A stretch of 64,000 nucleotides of DNA from positions 4,092,001-4,156,000 of the forward strand of contig NZ_CP040896.1 in the NCBI RefSeq assembly GCF_006337165.1, given 5' to 3'. How positions within the stretch are numbered: position 1 is the stretch's first letter; each line of letters opens with the position of its first letter. Position numbers and translations under genes: made by a program. The notes below the pieces were generated by a model that was given only the letters and a program-made list of their open reading frames with translations, searched no databases and was not told the DNA's origin. This document shows positions 42,948 through 52,125 of this stretch, one piece after another. The stretch comes from Hymenobacter jejuensis. GTDB lineage: Bacteria > Bacteroidota > Bacteroidia > Cytophagales > Hymenobacteraceae.

Positions 42948-44801
42948 TTACATTGTGTATTTCCGGCCTTTGTTCTGCTGTTTCAGATACGTCATCAGTG
43001 GTTCGAAATACTCCACCATAGCGCGGGCAGAAAGGTCTTCGCCGGTTTTCTCTTTCAGCACCGCGCGCCAATCTTTGCTGGCACCGGGACGCATGATATC
43101 CCGCAGAAAATCACCGACTTCCTTATTGCCGTAGTAGTTGGTTGCGTGCGGGTCCTGGTGCAAAATCTGCTTGGCGATGTGGTCGTGCAGCTGAAACAGG
43201 ATCACGTAAGAGAGGGCGTAGTCATAGTACTGTGCCGGGTCGTCGTTGATGTGCGTTTTGGTAGCCGGATCGAGGTATTGCTCGCCGCGCACCGTGGGCG
43301 GCACGATGCCCTGGTACTTCTTAGCCAGCTCCCACCACTTGGCGTTGAGCTGGTCGGCGGGTAGGTTTTCGGCGTAGAAGCTGTTTTCCCACTCACTCAT
43401 CACACCCGACGCAAACGGAATAAAAGCCGCATAGCTAAGTGCTTCTTTCAGAAGGGTTTGTGTTTGGTTGGTTTGCGTCTTGGGGTCGATGAGGTTGAGG
43501 CCGGTCAGGAAGGGTTTCTGCGTGGCGGCGAGGCCCATAAGGCTGCCCATGGCTTCGTGATAGGCGCGGTTGGCGCCGGCGCGCAGCAGCACGGGCACGT
43601 CGGGGTTGGTGTAGGTGAGGTAATAATAGATGTGGCCCAGCTCGTGGTGCGTCGTCTCGTACCACTCGGTGTTGGCCTCCACACTCATCAGGCTGCGCAC
43701 GTCGTTGTTGAGGTCGATGTGCCAAGCCGAAGCGTGGTTATTCTTCTTATAGTTGGCCCCGGCCGGCAGCGGATACAGGCTCGACTTCTCCCAGAAGCTC
43801 GCCGGTAAGGCCTGAAAACCAAGGCTTTGGTAGAAGCGCTCGGCTTGCTTTACCTGCCACTCAGCGCCTTTCTTAGCCAGCACCGGATCAAGGTTCAGGC
43901 CTTTTACTTCCACCATCGAGCTCCAATCCTGGCCCCAACGGTTGGGCAGCCAGTGCGCGGGCAAATAATCGGGCACCTGCTTCACGCCATACTGCTTAGC
44001 TAGCTCGTAGCGTGCATACGTGTGCAATTCGCGGTAAAGCGGGCGCAATTCCTCGTTGATTTTACGCACCAGCTGCATCATTTCCTCCCGACTCATGCCG
44101 TAGTCGGAGGCTTGATAGGTGAAAAAGTCGGAGTAGCCAAGCGCCTGCACGGTTTGGTTGCGCAGGTCGCGCAGGTTTAGCAAGCCATCTTTCAGCGTGG
44201 GGCCGATGGCTTTGCTGGCTTCCCAGATCGCTTGGCGCTTCGCCGGATTTTTCTCCTTGCGCAGCAGATTGTCTAAGTCGTTGGTGGTAACCGATTTGCC
44301 GTTGTACTTATAGTCGAAGCCGTAAAGCTTTTCGGTTTGCTGCGTTTCGGCCTTGATGCGTTGCTTTACAACGCCCGCAATGGTCTGAGGACTGTTGGCA
44401 GCATTATACAAGGCTGCTTGCAACTGTTTGACTTGCAAGTTATTAAGCTGGTCTTTGTGATCGAGGAGCTCACGCAGACGCTTGATATTTTCGGTGCTGC
44501 CAGCAAAAGCAGCGCTGGCTTCGTTGGCGCGGGCTGTAGCGGCGGAGTTGGTAGTGTCGCCGGCCACAATGTGCGTGTTGGAGCGCCATTCGGCTTCCGA
44601 CGATTGCGTATACAACCGCTGATACGTAGCTGAATACTCGCGAAGAAAGGTATCGGCCTGCTGGCTCCAGTCAGGAGCTGCGGCGGGAGCGGGAGTTATG
44701 GCGGGCGGAGCGCTGGCCGTGGTTTTGGCGGCCGGCGCGCACGACCAAAGCGTGGAGCCCAGTGCTGCCAGGGCGAATCCGGAGAGAAAGATTTTTTTCA
44801 T
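42948..44801 (-). CDS. M2-family (ACE-like) zinc metallopeptidase lipoprotein
   Basis: 617 aa from ATG 44801. Lipoprotein signal with LWSC lipobox (Cys21), then an Ala/Pro linker. The zinc site HELGH occurs in TTHHELGHIYYYLTY (about 386-390) with the third ligand in RAYHEAMGSLMG, both characteristic of peptidase family M2 (angiotensin-converting enzyme relatives). It should release C-terminal dipeptides from peptides outside the cytoplasm. Length agrees with single-domain bacterial M2 enzymes. No operon partner is apparent. Confidence 0.93.
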   Translation of the reverse strand: MKKIFLSGFALAALGSTLWSCAPAAKTTASAPPAITPAPAAAPDWSQQADTFLREYSATYQRLYTQSSEAEWRSNTHIVAGDTTNSAATARANEASAAFAGSTENIKRLRELLDHKDQLNNLQVKQLQAALYNAANSPQTIAGVVKQRIKAETQQTEKLYGFDYKYNGKSVTTNDLDNLLRKEKNPAKRQAIWEASKAIGPTLKDGLLNLRDLRNQTVQALGYSDFFTYQASDYGMSREEMMQLVRKINEELRPLYRELHTYARYELAKQYGVKQVPDYLPAHWLPNRWGQDWSSMVEVKGLNLDPVLAKKGAEWQVKQAERFYQSLGFQALPASFWEKSSLYPLPAGANYKKNNHASAWHIDLNNDVRSLMSVEANTEWYETTHHELGHIYYYLTYTNPDVPVLLRAGANRAYHEAMGSLMGLAATQKPFLTGLNLIDPKTQTNQTQTLLKEALSYAAFIPFASGVMSEWENSFYAENLPADQLNAKWWELAKKYQGIVPPTVRGEQYLDPATKTHINDDPAQYYDYALSYVILFQLHDHIAKQILHQDPHATNYYGNKEVGDFLRDIMRPGASKDWRAVLKEKTGEDLSARAMVEYFEPLMTYLKQQNKGRKYTM

Positions 44802-44973
44802 GGGGTGGAATAAGTGCGTTGCCAACGAGCGCTGATCCTTTCTCGTTTGCGATCCCGAAAATAACTAACCCAACGGGAAGTACCTGTTTTGTTACCCCGA
44901 GACGGGCGAACGAAGTTTTTACTCCATGCTTAGCAAGAAAAGTATTAAAGTTTTTAGCGGAATTATTACCATG

Positions 44974-44998
44974 CAAATGCTTGACAATCAAATATTTA
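44974..44998 (-). repeat. Gene-end palindrome element, copy after the M90 gene
   Basis: Minus-strand TAAATATTTGAT then TGTCAAGCATTTG, 12 nt beyond the stop of the gene at 45011-45976. Confidence 0.7.
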
Positions 44999-45010
44999 TA
45001 TGGTAATGCC

Positions 45011-45976
45011 TTATGCCGCTTTTTGTTTTGCCAGATGACAGTCTTTGTATTTCTTGCCGCTGCCGCACGGGCACGGATCGTTGCGGCCAAACTTGCGTTT
45101 GGTACGCAGACTACGAATCCAGTCGCGCGGGTCGATGCTGAAGCGGAGGTAGCGTTTTTTGGGGTTTTGGCGCAGCGCACGCGCAAGCAGGTCGTATAGC
45201 TCCGGGTGATTTTCTTGCAATTTTTCCGGCTTCTCGAAGAAATATTCCATTACCACAGCAAAAAATTCGGCCTCGTTGGTGCCGCCGTAGGAATTGATAT
45301 CCGATTTGCCCTCCCGAATAGCCTCAATCTCGCGCTGCATCACCTCGGCCCACGGCTTAAGCAACTCGGGCGGAAGGGCCAGCTTCGGCACGCCATCGAT
45401 TACGCCGTCGGCCTCGTCGAGCATGTGGGCAAATTCGTGGATGCCCACGTTCTGCTTATCCAACGTGTCTTTAAACCCTTGTTCCAAAGAGGCTTTCGAC
45501 AGCCGCATATAGTGCTGATTCTGAAAATTTTGTACACTGCCTAACAGCGTACCCTGCAAGGGCTTGACTTCCTTATCGGGATCATTTTCCAGCTTCCAGG
45601 CGTCCGGCACGATCAGCACCTCGCCGAGGTTGCCGTATTGCCAATCGCGAAAGCCAAAAATGGGGATAATGGCGGAAGCAGCTACCAAAATGCGGGTGAC
45701 GTCGTCGACCTCGGTTTCAATGCCGGTAATGCGAGTTTTGGCCAAGAACACCTGCATTTGCTTTTCAAAACGCAGTTTGTCGTCCTTGGTTAGGGACAGA
45801 TAGAAAGCCACGCGCTCAGCCAAAATCTGGCGCCAAGCTGCCGGGAAATCAGCCGCCAAAGCCGCTTTTCGCTGCCTCGATTCGCGAGTGACGTAGCGAT
45901 AATAAAGCAAGATAACACCGGCAAAAACGGCCAGCCAGAACAGATAATTCATAAGGCGCGAAAGCAAAAACAGCAT
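45011..45976 (-). CDS. M90 (MtfA-like) zinc peptidase with SEC-C motif
   Basis: 321 aa. An N-terminal membrane anchor (NYLFWLAVFAGVILLYYRY) is followed by the MtfA/M90 domain with IHEFAHMLDEADG (His180, Glu181, His184) and a Glu-rich helix with NEAEFFAVVMEYFFE. The C-terminus is a SEC-C zinc-binding motif (DPCPCGSGKKYKDCH, 300-314). MtfA in E. coli binds the glucose-PTS repressor Mlc; here no PTS partner is expected, so the role is unknown. ATG 45952 is an alternative start. A gene-end palindrome follows the stop. Confidence 0.9.
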   Translation of the reverse strand: MLFLLSRLMNYLFWLAVFAGVILLYYRYVTRESRQRKAALAADFPAAWRQILAERVAFYLSLTKDDKLRFEKQMQVFLAKTRITGIETEVDDVTRILVAASAIIPIFGFRDWQYGNLGEVLIVPDAWKLENDPDKEVKPLQGTLLGSVQNFQNQHYMRLSKASLEQGFKDTLDKQNVGIHEFAHMLDEADGVIDGVPKLALPPELLKPWAEVMQREIEAIREGKSDINSYGGTNEAEFFAVVMEYFFEKPEKLQENHPELYDLLARALRQNPKKRYLRFSIDPRDWIRSLRTKRKFGRNDPCPCGSGKKYKDCHLAKQKAA

Positions 45977-46349
45977 CCTTTACGCGTTTGAGCTATCTGC
46001 GGACGTTTTCTGCTGGCAATACTTTCTATTTGGTTAAGCAACAAAAGAGCGTTTCATGCTGGTCTTTTAACACAGCACATAAATAGTAGGCCTGGGCTAA
46101 TAAGCACGGTAAAACCTTATTACGGCAGCCTCAACAAAGTAACACCCAGCGCTCAAGCCCCTAAATGAATATCAAATGAAGCAAGGGAATACCAACATTT
46201 TGAAAAGTAGTGCGTAAGGGAATTCTAGAACAACCCTGCCAAAGCAATCTTAGAATACATTTGTAAAAATGGCTTTGGCTGGTAATTAAATTAAATTTCT
46301 TTTATTTGCCCCTGTTATATAATCTTCAACTGCTTTAAGTCCCAAGCAA
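45977..46349. other. AT-rich intergenic gap without genes
   Basis: About 370 bp between divergent genes with no frame of interest. It must hold the promoters of both; TTATATAATC at about 46314-46323 is a possible -7 region for the small protein at 46350. Confidence 0.4.
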
Positions 46350-46586
46350 ATGGCTGATGTTAATTTAAACAAGCTCCAGGAAATCATTACTAACGCGGAA
46401 AACAACGCGCAAACTATTTCTCTGATTCGCAAGAACATTGAAAAGGTCAATTCGCTGATGGCTGAGGTCAATGCAATGCTTGAGCCCGGCTTTAAGCCTG
46501 AGCAGAAAGAGCGTAAGCCACGCGCTCAGGGCTCGACTGGTACGGGCCGTCGTGGTCGTCCGAAGAAAAGCGAGTCAGCTCAGTAG
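46350..46586 (+). CDS. Small AT-hook-type protein with coiled-coil N-terminus
   Basis: 78 aa. Residues 1-45 form an amphipathic helix (NLNKLQEIITNAENNAQTIS, then IEKVNSLMAEVNAMLE); the basic tail contains GRRGRPKK, a match to the AT-hook core (R-G-R-P flanked by Lys/Arg) that enters the minor groove of AT-rich DNA. A small oligomeric nucleoid protein is likely, by inference. It is followed by a perfect terminator and then by an AT-rich gene desert. A classic housekeeping origin is plausible, because the coding DNA is not GC-poor. Confidence 0.75.
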   Translation: MADVNLNKLQEIITNAENNAQTISLIRKNIEKVNSLMAEVNAMLEPGFKPEQKERKPRAQGSTGTGRRGRPKKSESAQ

Positions 46587-46600
46587 TAACTCTGTTGAAT

Positions 46601-46642
46601 AAAGAAAAACCCGCTCATCGAAAGATGAGCGGGTTTTTCTTT
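46601..46642 (+). terminator. Terminator of the AT-hook protein gene, GAAA loop
   Basis: AAAGAAAAACCCGCTCATC and its exact inverse enclose a GAAA tetraloop, 14 nt after the stop. Confidence 0.85.
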
Positions 46643-47551
46643 GCTATTACTTGCTTTTGTTCAGCATATCGGACTAAATAACTTTCAATTGTCCGCTGTC
46701 AGGAAAATTACGGTGTACGCAGTCTATGCGCTTTTGCGTGCTTAGATGTAGATAAAAACGACTTATACACTATTAGGTAATTAATTGATTTTCAGATAGT
46801 TATAGTTTTGATTGCGTTTCTTGCAAAAATTGTGTCGCTATTAATTAGCCAGTTCGCTCAACTCCTAGCGAATTTGCCTCATAAAAATGGATAAAAAATT
46901 ATCTCATTATTTTTATCAATCAACTGAACCTCATTGTGTCAACTGTTCCATTTGAGATCATCGTAGAATTTCTCCGTGTCACCCTGGAAACGTCATTTGA
47001 GAAATTTGCTGTACCCTATATTCAAGAACTCTCAATGCAAATTTTCAGGAACGAAACATATTCCTGACCGAGCGTCCTAGTTGACCATAGAGAAAGCGCG
47101 CTGATGCCATGGTCGTGAAGAGGCTGCAAATTCTATTTAAAAGCTCACATCCTGAGCCTAAACTGTAATCCGCTCCTCGTCTATAAATAAGCGTCTGTTT
47201 GGTTCACCATGGCAACTATTGGCGATCTAGTGGTTGTCTAAATTCGGTGTAAAACCTCGGCAGTCCTCCGTAAATCATAGAAATGATTTCTACGCTGTTT
47301 TGAGTCTGCTTCTGCTACTCACTGCAAAAGATCAACTACTTCCGATTGATTTATTAGTGCCTTCAATAGGTGCATTTTTGTATTCTGCTGGGCACAGGTG
47401 AAACCTGATAACAAATAGAAGGTTAGGCAAAGAACGGCAGCAAACTGATTGCATCTGTTAAATAAAATCTTGTGATACACAGTTTTACAGGGACTGGTTT
47501 GGGCTATAATGTTGATTTAGGCACTACTAAAAATACACTCGCTTTATCATG
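46643..47551. other. AT-rich gene desert
   Basis: About 0.9 kb with no open frame above 60 codons on either strand and base composition well below the rest of the window. It contains a gene-end palindrome (46778-46802). No tRNA, tmRNA, RNase P or SRP signature was recognised. It could be decayed foreign DNA or hold an unrecognised small RNA. Confidence 0.5.
46778..46802 (+). repeat. Gene-end palindrome element, copy in the gene desert
   Basis: TAATTAATTGAT then TTTCAGATAGTTA; the right end TAGTTA matches the consensus. It lies 190 nt after the AT-hook gene. Confidence 0.6.
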
Positions 47552-47578
47552 AAAAAAGCCAGATAAACTGGCTTTTTA
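47552..47578 (-). terminator. Terminator of the LMW-PTP-like gene
   Basis: AAAAAGCCAG/CTGGCTTTTT stem with a short loop, 18 nt beyond the stop on the minus strand. Confidence 0.7.
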
Positions 47579-47595
47579 AAAGTGAGCAACAAGGT

Positions 47596-47943
47596 TTATA
47601 GTGCCTCCGCACCCAGATGGTCGCGTAGACGCTCCCGCAGCAGATCGAGAAGAATACGGTCGAGGAATTGAAACTTGTCGGGGATGCGCAGGCAAATGAC
47701 TGGCTTGCCGGCTGTCTCGGCGGCAAACTTTTCGCGTAGGCGGTCGACGTGGCGCTTTTCCATCACGAAAATGACATCAGCCCAGCCCAAGTGTCCCACC
47801 GTGACGCGCACACGGGCACCCGACTCGGTGCCCGCTGAGCGGGCTTCGTAGTATGGATGCCCGTCAAAGAGGCGTTCAGCGGTTAGACTGCGCCAGCGGT
47901 TCTGGCTACAAATAAATAGAAGATGCCTATCCGTAAGCTTCAG
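47596..47943 (-). CDS. Low-molecular-weight protein tyrosine phosphatase-like protein with non-canonical start
   Basis: About 115 aa if read from CTG 47943. The N-terminus LLFICSQNRWRSLTAERLF carries the LMW-PTP loop C-x5-R-S; RSAGTESGARVRVTVGHL and WADVIFVMEKRHVDRL follow, as in the small PTP-like family. The only ATG in frame (47811) would remove the catalytic loop. Between the upstream in-frame stop and the loop no ATG, GTG or TTG exists; CTG or ATA/ATT must be used, or the gene is broken. The missing start coincides with a palindrome-element copy at 47934-47958. Downstream of the DEAD-box gene on the same strand. Confidence 0.7.
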   Translation of the reverse strand: MKLTDRHLLFICSQNRWRSLTAERLFDGHPYYEARSAGTESGARVRVTVGHLGWADVIFVMEKRHVDRLREKFAAETAGKPVICLRIPDKFQFLDRILLDLLRERLRDHLGAEAL

Positions 47944-47958
47944 ATAATTAGATATTTA
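47934..47958 (-). repeat. Gene-end palindrome element, copy after the DEAD-box gene
   Basis: Minus-strand TAAATATCTAAT then TATCTGAAGCTTA, 7 nt beyond the helicase stop. It overlaps the first codons of the LMW-PTP-like gene. Confidence 0.6.
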
Positions 47959-47964
47959 TCGTGG

Positions 47965-49350
47965 TTATTCAACTAAGGATACGCGGATTTTGCGGCCTTT
48001 GATTTTGGCCCCGGTGACGCGCTGGGCAACGTCAGTAGCTTGCTCGCGCGGCACGGCCACGTAGCTGTAATGGTCGAATACTTCGATGTGGCCGACCGCT
48101 TCGCGCTCCAGTCCGCCGTGCGCTACAAAAGTGCCCACCAAGTCGTGCGCGCTCACTTTGTCGCGGCGGCCGGCCGATACGTGCAGCGTGGCACTGGTGG
48201 GGCGGGGGGCTTTGGGTGCGGCGGGCGGCAAAGCAGGCGCGTGCATAGCTTTCCACTGAATTGTCTCAGCCACAGGCCATTTCTGAACGTGCTCTTGCTC
48301 TTTGGGGGTGGTAAGGATGTGTGCAGTACCCACGGCACCTGCGCGAGCGGTGCGGCCGGCGCGGTGTTGGAAGGCATCAGCTTTGTCCGGCGACTCATAT
48401 TGCACGACCGTGTCAAGGGCCGTAACGTCGAGGCCGCGGGCGGCTACGTCGGTGGCTACTAATACCTGCGAGGAGCCGTTGCGCAACTTCATGAGGGCTT
48501 TGTCGCGCTCAGGTTGGGGCATTTTGCCATGCAGCACCTCGGCCGCAACTCCGCGGCCAACCAGGAAGCGAGCCAACTCTACACAGCGTTCGCGGGTGTT
48601 GCAAAAGATGAGGGCGCGACCGGTTTCGGGCTTTTGGAGCAGGTGCAACAGGGCAGCCGGCTTCTTCTCAATGGGACCTACATGGCCGAGCAGCGTCAGG
48701 TTTTCGGGCAGGTTACCGCCTTCTTCTTCGCCCGCCGATACCACGCGCGGACGCGTTAGGTTGGCGCGAATCAGGGCCAGTACTTTGTCCGACATCGTGG
48801 CCGAGAATAGCAGTGTCTGACGGCGGCGGGGCAGGCGTTTCACGATCTCTACCAACTCGTCCTGAAAGCCCAGTTCCAGAAGCTTGTCGGCTTCGTCTAA
48901 AATCAAGACTTTCAACTGGTTCGGGACAATCGTGCGGCGCTCGAAGTGGTCGAGCAAGCGGCCCGGAGTGGCTACCACGACGTGCGGTGGTTGCTTCAGG
49001 GCCACCGTTTCATCACGGAAGGCATGGCCTCCGTAGAAGGCCACCACTCGGAGGTTTGGTAGGTATTTGCCCAGCTTTTTCAGGGCGTCGCGTACTTGCA
49101 GGGCCAGTTCGCGGGCCGGCACCAACACGATCACCTGAACGGCATCGGTCTTGATATCAAGCTGTTGCAGAATGGAAAGTCCGTAGGCCGCCGTTTTGCC
49201 AGAACCTGTGGGTGCCTGCCCGGCCACATCTTGCCCGGCCAAGGCTAGCGGCACGACTTGCTCCTGCACAGGCGTAGGAGCGGTGAAGTTTAATTCTTCG
49301 AGCGCCTGAAGAAGATAAGGGGCAAGACCGAGGTCGGAAAAAGAGGGCAT
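47965..49350 (-). CDS. DEAD-box RNA helicase with DbpA-type RNA-binding domain
   Basis: 461 aa. Q motif (FTAPTPVQEQVVP), Walker A APTGSGKT, PARELALQ, DEAD (LILDEADKLL), SAT (LLFSATM) and HRAGRTARAG are all present. The C-terminal 70 residues (DKVSAHDLVGTFVAHGG, then GHIEVFDHYSYVAVP) form a DbpA/CsdA RRM-like domain that targets structured rRNA. A role in 50S ribosome assembly is likely. A perfect TACCTTTG -7 box lies 19 nt before the ATG. A gene-end palindrome follows the stop. Confidence 0.95.
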   Translation of the reverse strand: MPSFSDLGLAPYLLQALEELNFTAPTPVQEQVVPLALAGQDVAGQAPTGSGKTAAYGLSILQQLDIKTDAVQVIVLVPARELALQVRDALKKLGKYLPNLRVVAFYGGHAFRDETVALKQPPHVVVATPGRLLDHFERRTIVPNQLKVLILDEADKLLELGFQDELVEIVKRLPRRRQTLLFSATMSDKVLALIRANLTRPRVVSAGEEEGGNLPENLTLLGHVGPIEKKPAALLHLLQKPETGRALIFCNTRERCVELARFLVGRGVAAEVLHGKMPQPERDKALMKLRNGSSQVLVATDVAARGLDVTALDTVVQYESPDKADAFQHRAGRTARAGAVGTAHILTTPKEQEHVQKWPVAETIQWKAMHAPALPPAAPKAPRPTSATLHVSAGRRDKVSAHDLVGTFVAHGGLEREAVGHIEVFDHYSYVAVPREQATDVAQRVTGAKIKGRKIRVSLVE

Positions 49351-49368
49351 AGGGCTGACTTATTTCCG

Positions 49369-49376
49369 CAAAGGTA
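49369..49376 (-). promoter_or_regulatory. -7 promoter box of the DEAD-box gene
   Basis: TACCTTTG on the minus strand, exact TAnnTTTG, 19 nt upstream of the ATG. Confidence 0.6.
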
Positions 49377-49431
49377 CTGCGCCTTCGCGTGGAAATTGGT
49401 TTTGGCCCTGCCGCGAACGGATAAGCAGCCG

Positions 49432-50373
49432 TTATTCGGCTTCGTTGATGTTGACGAGGCGGTAGCGAACGGCCATTTTTTTGGGTTTAATGTCCATTCC
49501 TACGTAGTGGGCATACACTTTCGTGAAAGCAGCACCGAAGTAGAAAATCATGGCGCAATAAAACACAAACAAGAGCACGAGCACGATGCTGGAAGCGTGC
49601 CCGTAGATCGGGCCGAGATTACGGGGAACCAGCAAGTACCCCAGCAGAAACTCACCCAAATCAATCATGACCGCCGTCAGGACGGCGCCGCGCAACACGG
49701 CTCGCCACGGCACTTTGGCGTTGCTGAGGTTGCGAAACGTGATGGCAAACCAGACGGCCAGGATCAGGAGCGATGTAATCTGGTTGAGACCCTGGATGAC
49801 GAAATAGCCGAATGTCGGATCGAAATCTTTGATGTAATCCGAAAGAAATGAGAGAGCGGCGTCGGTCAGAAAAGCCAGAATGGACAGGATGCCCGTACTC
49901 AGCAGTTGGCCCAACGACCGCGACCGTTCGGAGAGAATTTTGTGAAAGCGGCCCTCCAGCTTAGTAGTCCGGATTTGCCAGAGCTGATTCAGCGAATTCT
50001 GGATGACCACAAATAAGGTAGTGGACACGAAAAGCAGGAAAGCAAAGCCCCCCCACGTCACGAGGCGGCTGCGCTGGCCGTTGGTGACGTTGGTCAGAAT
50101 CTGCTCTACAAGCTCAGCGGCCGAGGTACCCAGCAAAGAAGATAACTTGTTGAGCAACAAGGTTCTAACTATCGAAGTAGAATATAGCGAACCCATTACC
50201 TGAATCAAGATGATAAGGATGGGCGGCAGGGCAAACGTGGTAAAAAAAGCGGTAGCCGCGCCCAACCGCAACGGGTCGTTGGCCGCTAGCTCGCTCGCGG
50301 CGCGGCGCAGCAGCAGGAAGAAATCAGTCCAGTCCTTTGGCCGTGGCTGGCCTGGCTCGCGTACTTTTGTCAT
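49432..50373 (-). CDS. YihY/BrkB-family inner-membrane protein
   Basis: 313 aa, six predicted membrane segments. Family features: an N-terminal soluble stretch, then LGAATAFFTTFALPPILIILIQVMGSLY, NSLNQLWQIRTTK and a C-terminal YGHASSIVLVLLFVFYCAMIFYFGAAFTKVYA. The function of YihY/BrkB proteins remains unproven; they are not RNase BN. It is divergent from a DUF2062 gene, with start regions overlapping if the longest frame of that gene is used. It ends 82 nt before the DEAD-box gene on the same strand. Confidence 0.9.
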   Translation of the reverse strand: MTKVREPGQPRPKDWTDFFLLLRRAASELAANDPLRLGAATAFFTTFALPPILIILIQVMGSLYSTSIVRTLLLNKLSSLLGTSAAELVEQILTNVTNGQRSRLVTWGGFAFLLFVSTTLFVVIQNSLNQLWQIRTTKLEGRFHKILSERSRSLGQLLSTGILSILAFLTDAALSFLSDYIKDFDPTFGYFVIQGLNQITSLLILAVWFAITFRNLSNAKVPWRAVLRGAVLTAVMIDLGEFLLGYLLVPRNLGPIYGHASSIVLVLLFVFYCAMIFYFGAAFTKVYAHYVGMDIKPKKMAVRYRLVNINEAE

Positions 50374-50528
50374 CGATCTCGCGTAATGTCGGCAATGTGC
50401 CGGCCGGGCGCGCGGGTTGCGAAGTTACTATTCCGGCGTCGCATCATTTCGTTTATACTTTCAAAAACCGCTTGATTTTGATAGCCCCGCCTTCTTCCTC
50501 TACTCCCCCAGTAAAGCGTAGCAGCTGG

Positions 50529-50993
50529 ATGCGGCGGCAAATCGCGGACCCACTGCTGAATTTGCTCAAGCAGGGGCTGTCGCCCGCGCAACTTTCTCTT
50601 ACTGTGGCCATTGGCGTAGGCTGCGGACTGGTGCCTTTGCTGGGCGTAACAACTGTTATGGGTTCCTTTTTGGCGCTGCGGTTGCGCCTGAACGTAGCGG
50701 CCATGTTGCTGGTGGCCCACCTGATGAGCCCGCTGCAACTGCTGCTGCTCATTCCGCTGCTGCAATGGGGTGCCAAACTACTGGGCAATTCGCAAGCCGC
50801 CGAGCTGACCCTAGACAAAGTGCGCTACCTGCTGTCGCATGATTTGGGTGCTGCCTGGAGCCTGCTGTGGCGGGCCGAACTGGGCGCGCTCCTGCTCTGG
50901 GCCGCCGCGATGGTGCCGCTGGTTACCGGGCTTTATTTTGGCCTGCGACCCGTGTTTCGCCACGTTGCAGCCCGGCAAAAAGCGGCGCAATAA
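50529..50993 (+). CDS. DUF2062 membrane protein
   Basis: 154 aa from ATG 50529; TTG 50472 is an alternative, and the longest frame (50337) overlaps the divergent BrkB start. Residues 1-100 have the DUF2062 pattern: a short amphipathic helix (DPLLNLLKQGLSPAQLSLTV), then AIGVGCGLVPLLGVTTVMGSFLALRLRLN and LLVAHLMSPLQLLLLIPLL. Two further membrane helices close the protein. The family is inner-membrane and of unknown role, sometimes linked to lipid or glycan synthesis. No operon partner. Confidence 0.82.
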   Translation: MRRQIADPLLNLLKQGLSPAQLSLTVAIGVGCGLVPLLGVTTVMGSFLALRLRLNVAAMLLVAHLMSPLQLLLLIPLLQWGAKLLGNSQAAELTLDKVRYLLSHDLGAAWSLLWRAELGALLLWAAAMVPLVTGLYFGLRPVFRHVAARQKAAQ

Positions 50994-51095
50994 GTGGTTT
51001 TGTTCCAGTAAAAAAGCTCCTGCCAAGCCGCAACACCGAAGAAACTCTCCAGGGATGCGGCTCAGCAGAAGCTTTCTCAAAAAAGGAAACGTACT

Positions 51096-52052
51096 CTACG
51101 CTTCTGTCCGTTGGTAGAACGGTTCTATTTGGGTAAAGTATTGAACGATAGGCTCTTGCGAAGCAGGGTCGAGTAGCATCATATCCACGGCCATCTCCTT
51201 CTGCTGCAAGCCAGCCTGAATGACCGGACCAAGCTCTTCTAGGAAGGCCGGGTCGCTGTTGTCGGAGCGGAAGGCGAGCAACAGACGCGGAGCCTCAGGC
51301 GCGTTCTGCACAATCATCTGGGTGAGGTAGGCCGCCTGAAGCGGCGGGTGAGCCGCGCAGAACTCGCTGAGCCCCTTAATCAGTTCGGAAAGGTCTTCAG
51401 TAGGTGGCCCCAAGATCACCTGCATGCCTTGTGGTTCTGCTGGTTGCCCGTCGGGACCCTGGAAGATGCGGCCGCTCAACATATCCGCTATCTCGTCGGC
51501 CTGCAACAGCTTGCCTACCGTCGAGAAGGGGTTGAGCGCAAACTCAGCACCTTGGGCCATCGAAAACAAATCGTGGCCGCGCAGGCGCAGGAAGGGCACT
51601 TGTTCCTTCACGACCTCGGCGTCAAAAATGCGGTCTTGAGAAGTGAAAACGGGCAATTTGCCATCGTTGAGCACCTGCAACTGAATCTCCGTACCCGCCT
51701 CGATTTGCTGTTCGCCCGCATCGAAGCCTTCTTTCGGAATGGTCAGCACCAACAGATCTTCTTCCAATAGGGCGTGGTAAAACGCAAGTCGCGAAGCCGC
51801 ATCGTTGGTAGCAGCCGCTTGCAGCAGCACTTCCTCGAGCCGGTTGGTGGGCTGGAAGGGCGGCGGCGGCGCGGGCATGGGTGGAGGCGGTGGCAAAGAG
51901 GGGGAAGCCGCCGGAGTTGGCATGGTGTAGTTGGCGCCCTTATAGCGCGGCCCGGAAGCGGGCGCCGAAGGGGTAGGCGTAGACGACGGAGCCGGGGTGG
52001 CCGGCGCTTCAGTCGGTTGTTTCTTGGATTTCAGGAAGTCGAAAAGACCCAT
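51096..52052 (-). CDS. SseB-family protein (enhanced serine sensitivity)
   Basis: 318 aa, cytosolic. A Lys-rich N-terminus (MGLFDFLKSKKQ) and a Pro-rich linker (about 20-70) precede two SseB-type domains: residues about 70-190 (NRLEEVLLQAAATNDAASRL onward) and 195-318, where APRLLLAFRSDNSDPAFLEELGP matches the C-terminal domain. SseB proteins are of unproven function. The Pro/Ala linker is longer than usual. It is on the same strand as the cytochrome operon but separated by about 75 nt, so probably independent. Confidence 0.85.
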   Translation of the reverse strand: MGLFDFLKSKKQPTEAPATPAPSSTPTPSAPASGPRYKGANYTMPTPAASPSLPPPPPMPAPPPPFQPTNRLEEVLLQAAATNDAASRLAFYHALLEEDLLVLTIPKEGFDAGEQQIEAGTEIQLQVLNDGKLPVFTSQDRIFDAEVVKEQVPFLRLRGHDLFSMAQGAEFALNPFSTVGKLLQADEIADMLSGRIFQGPDGQPAEPQGMQVILGPPTEDLSELIKGLSEFCAAHPPLQAAYLTQMIVQNAPEAPRLLLAFRSDNSDPAFLEELGPVIQAGLQQKEMAVDMMLLDPASQEPIVQYFTQIEPFYQRTEA

Positions 52053-52125
52053 TGCGAAAAAGAGAATAAAAAATTAGTAGTGCCAAACTAGGCATTTCGG
52101 CCCAAATTGACCCCATCCGAATCAG

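Noticed and set aside
46643..47551. tmRNA, RNase P or SRP RNA in the gene desert
   Set aside because: None of the characteristic conserved segments could be found by eye.
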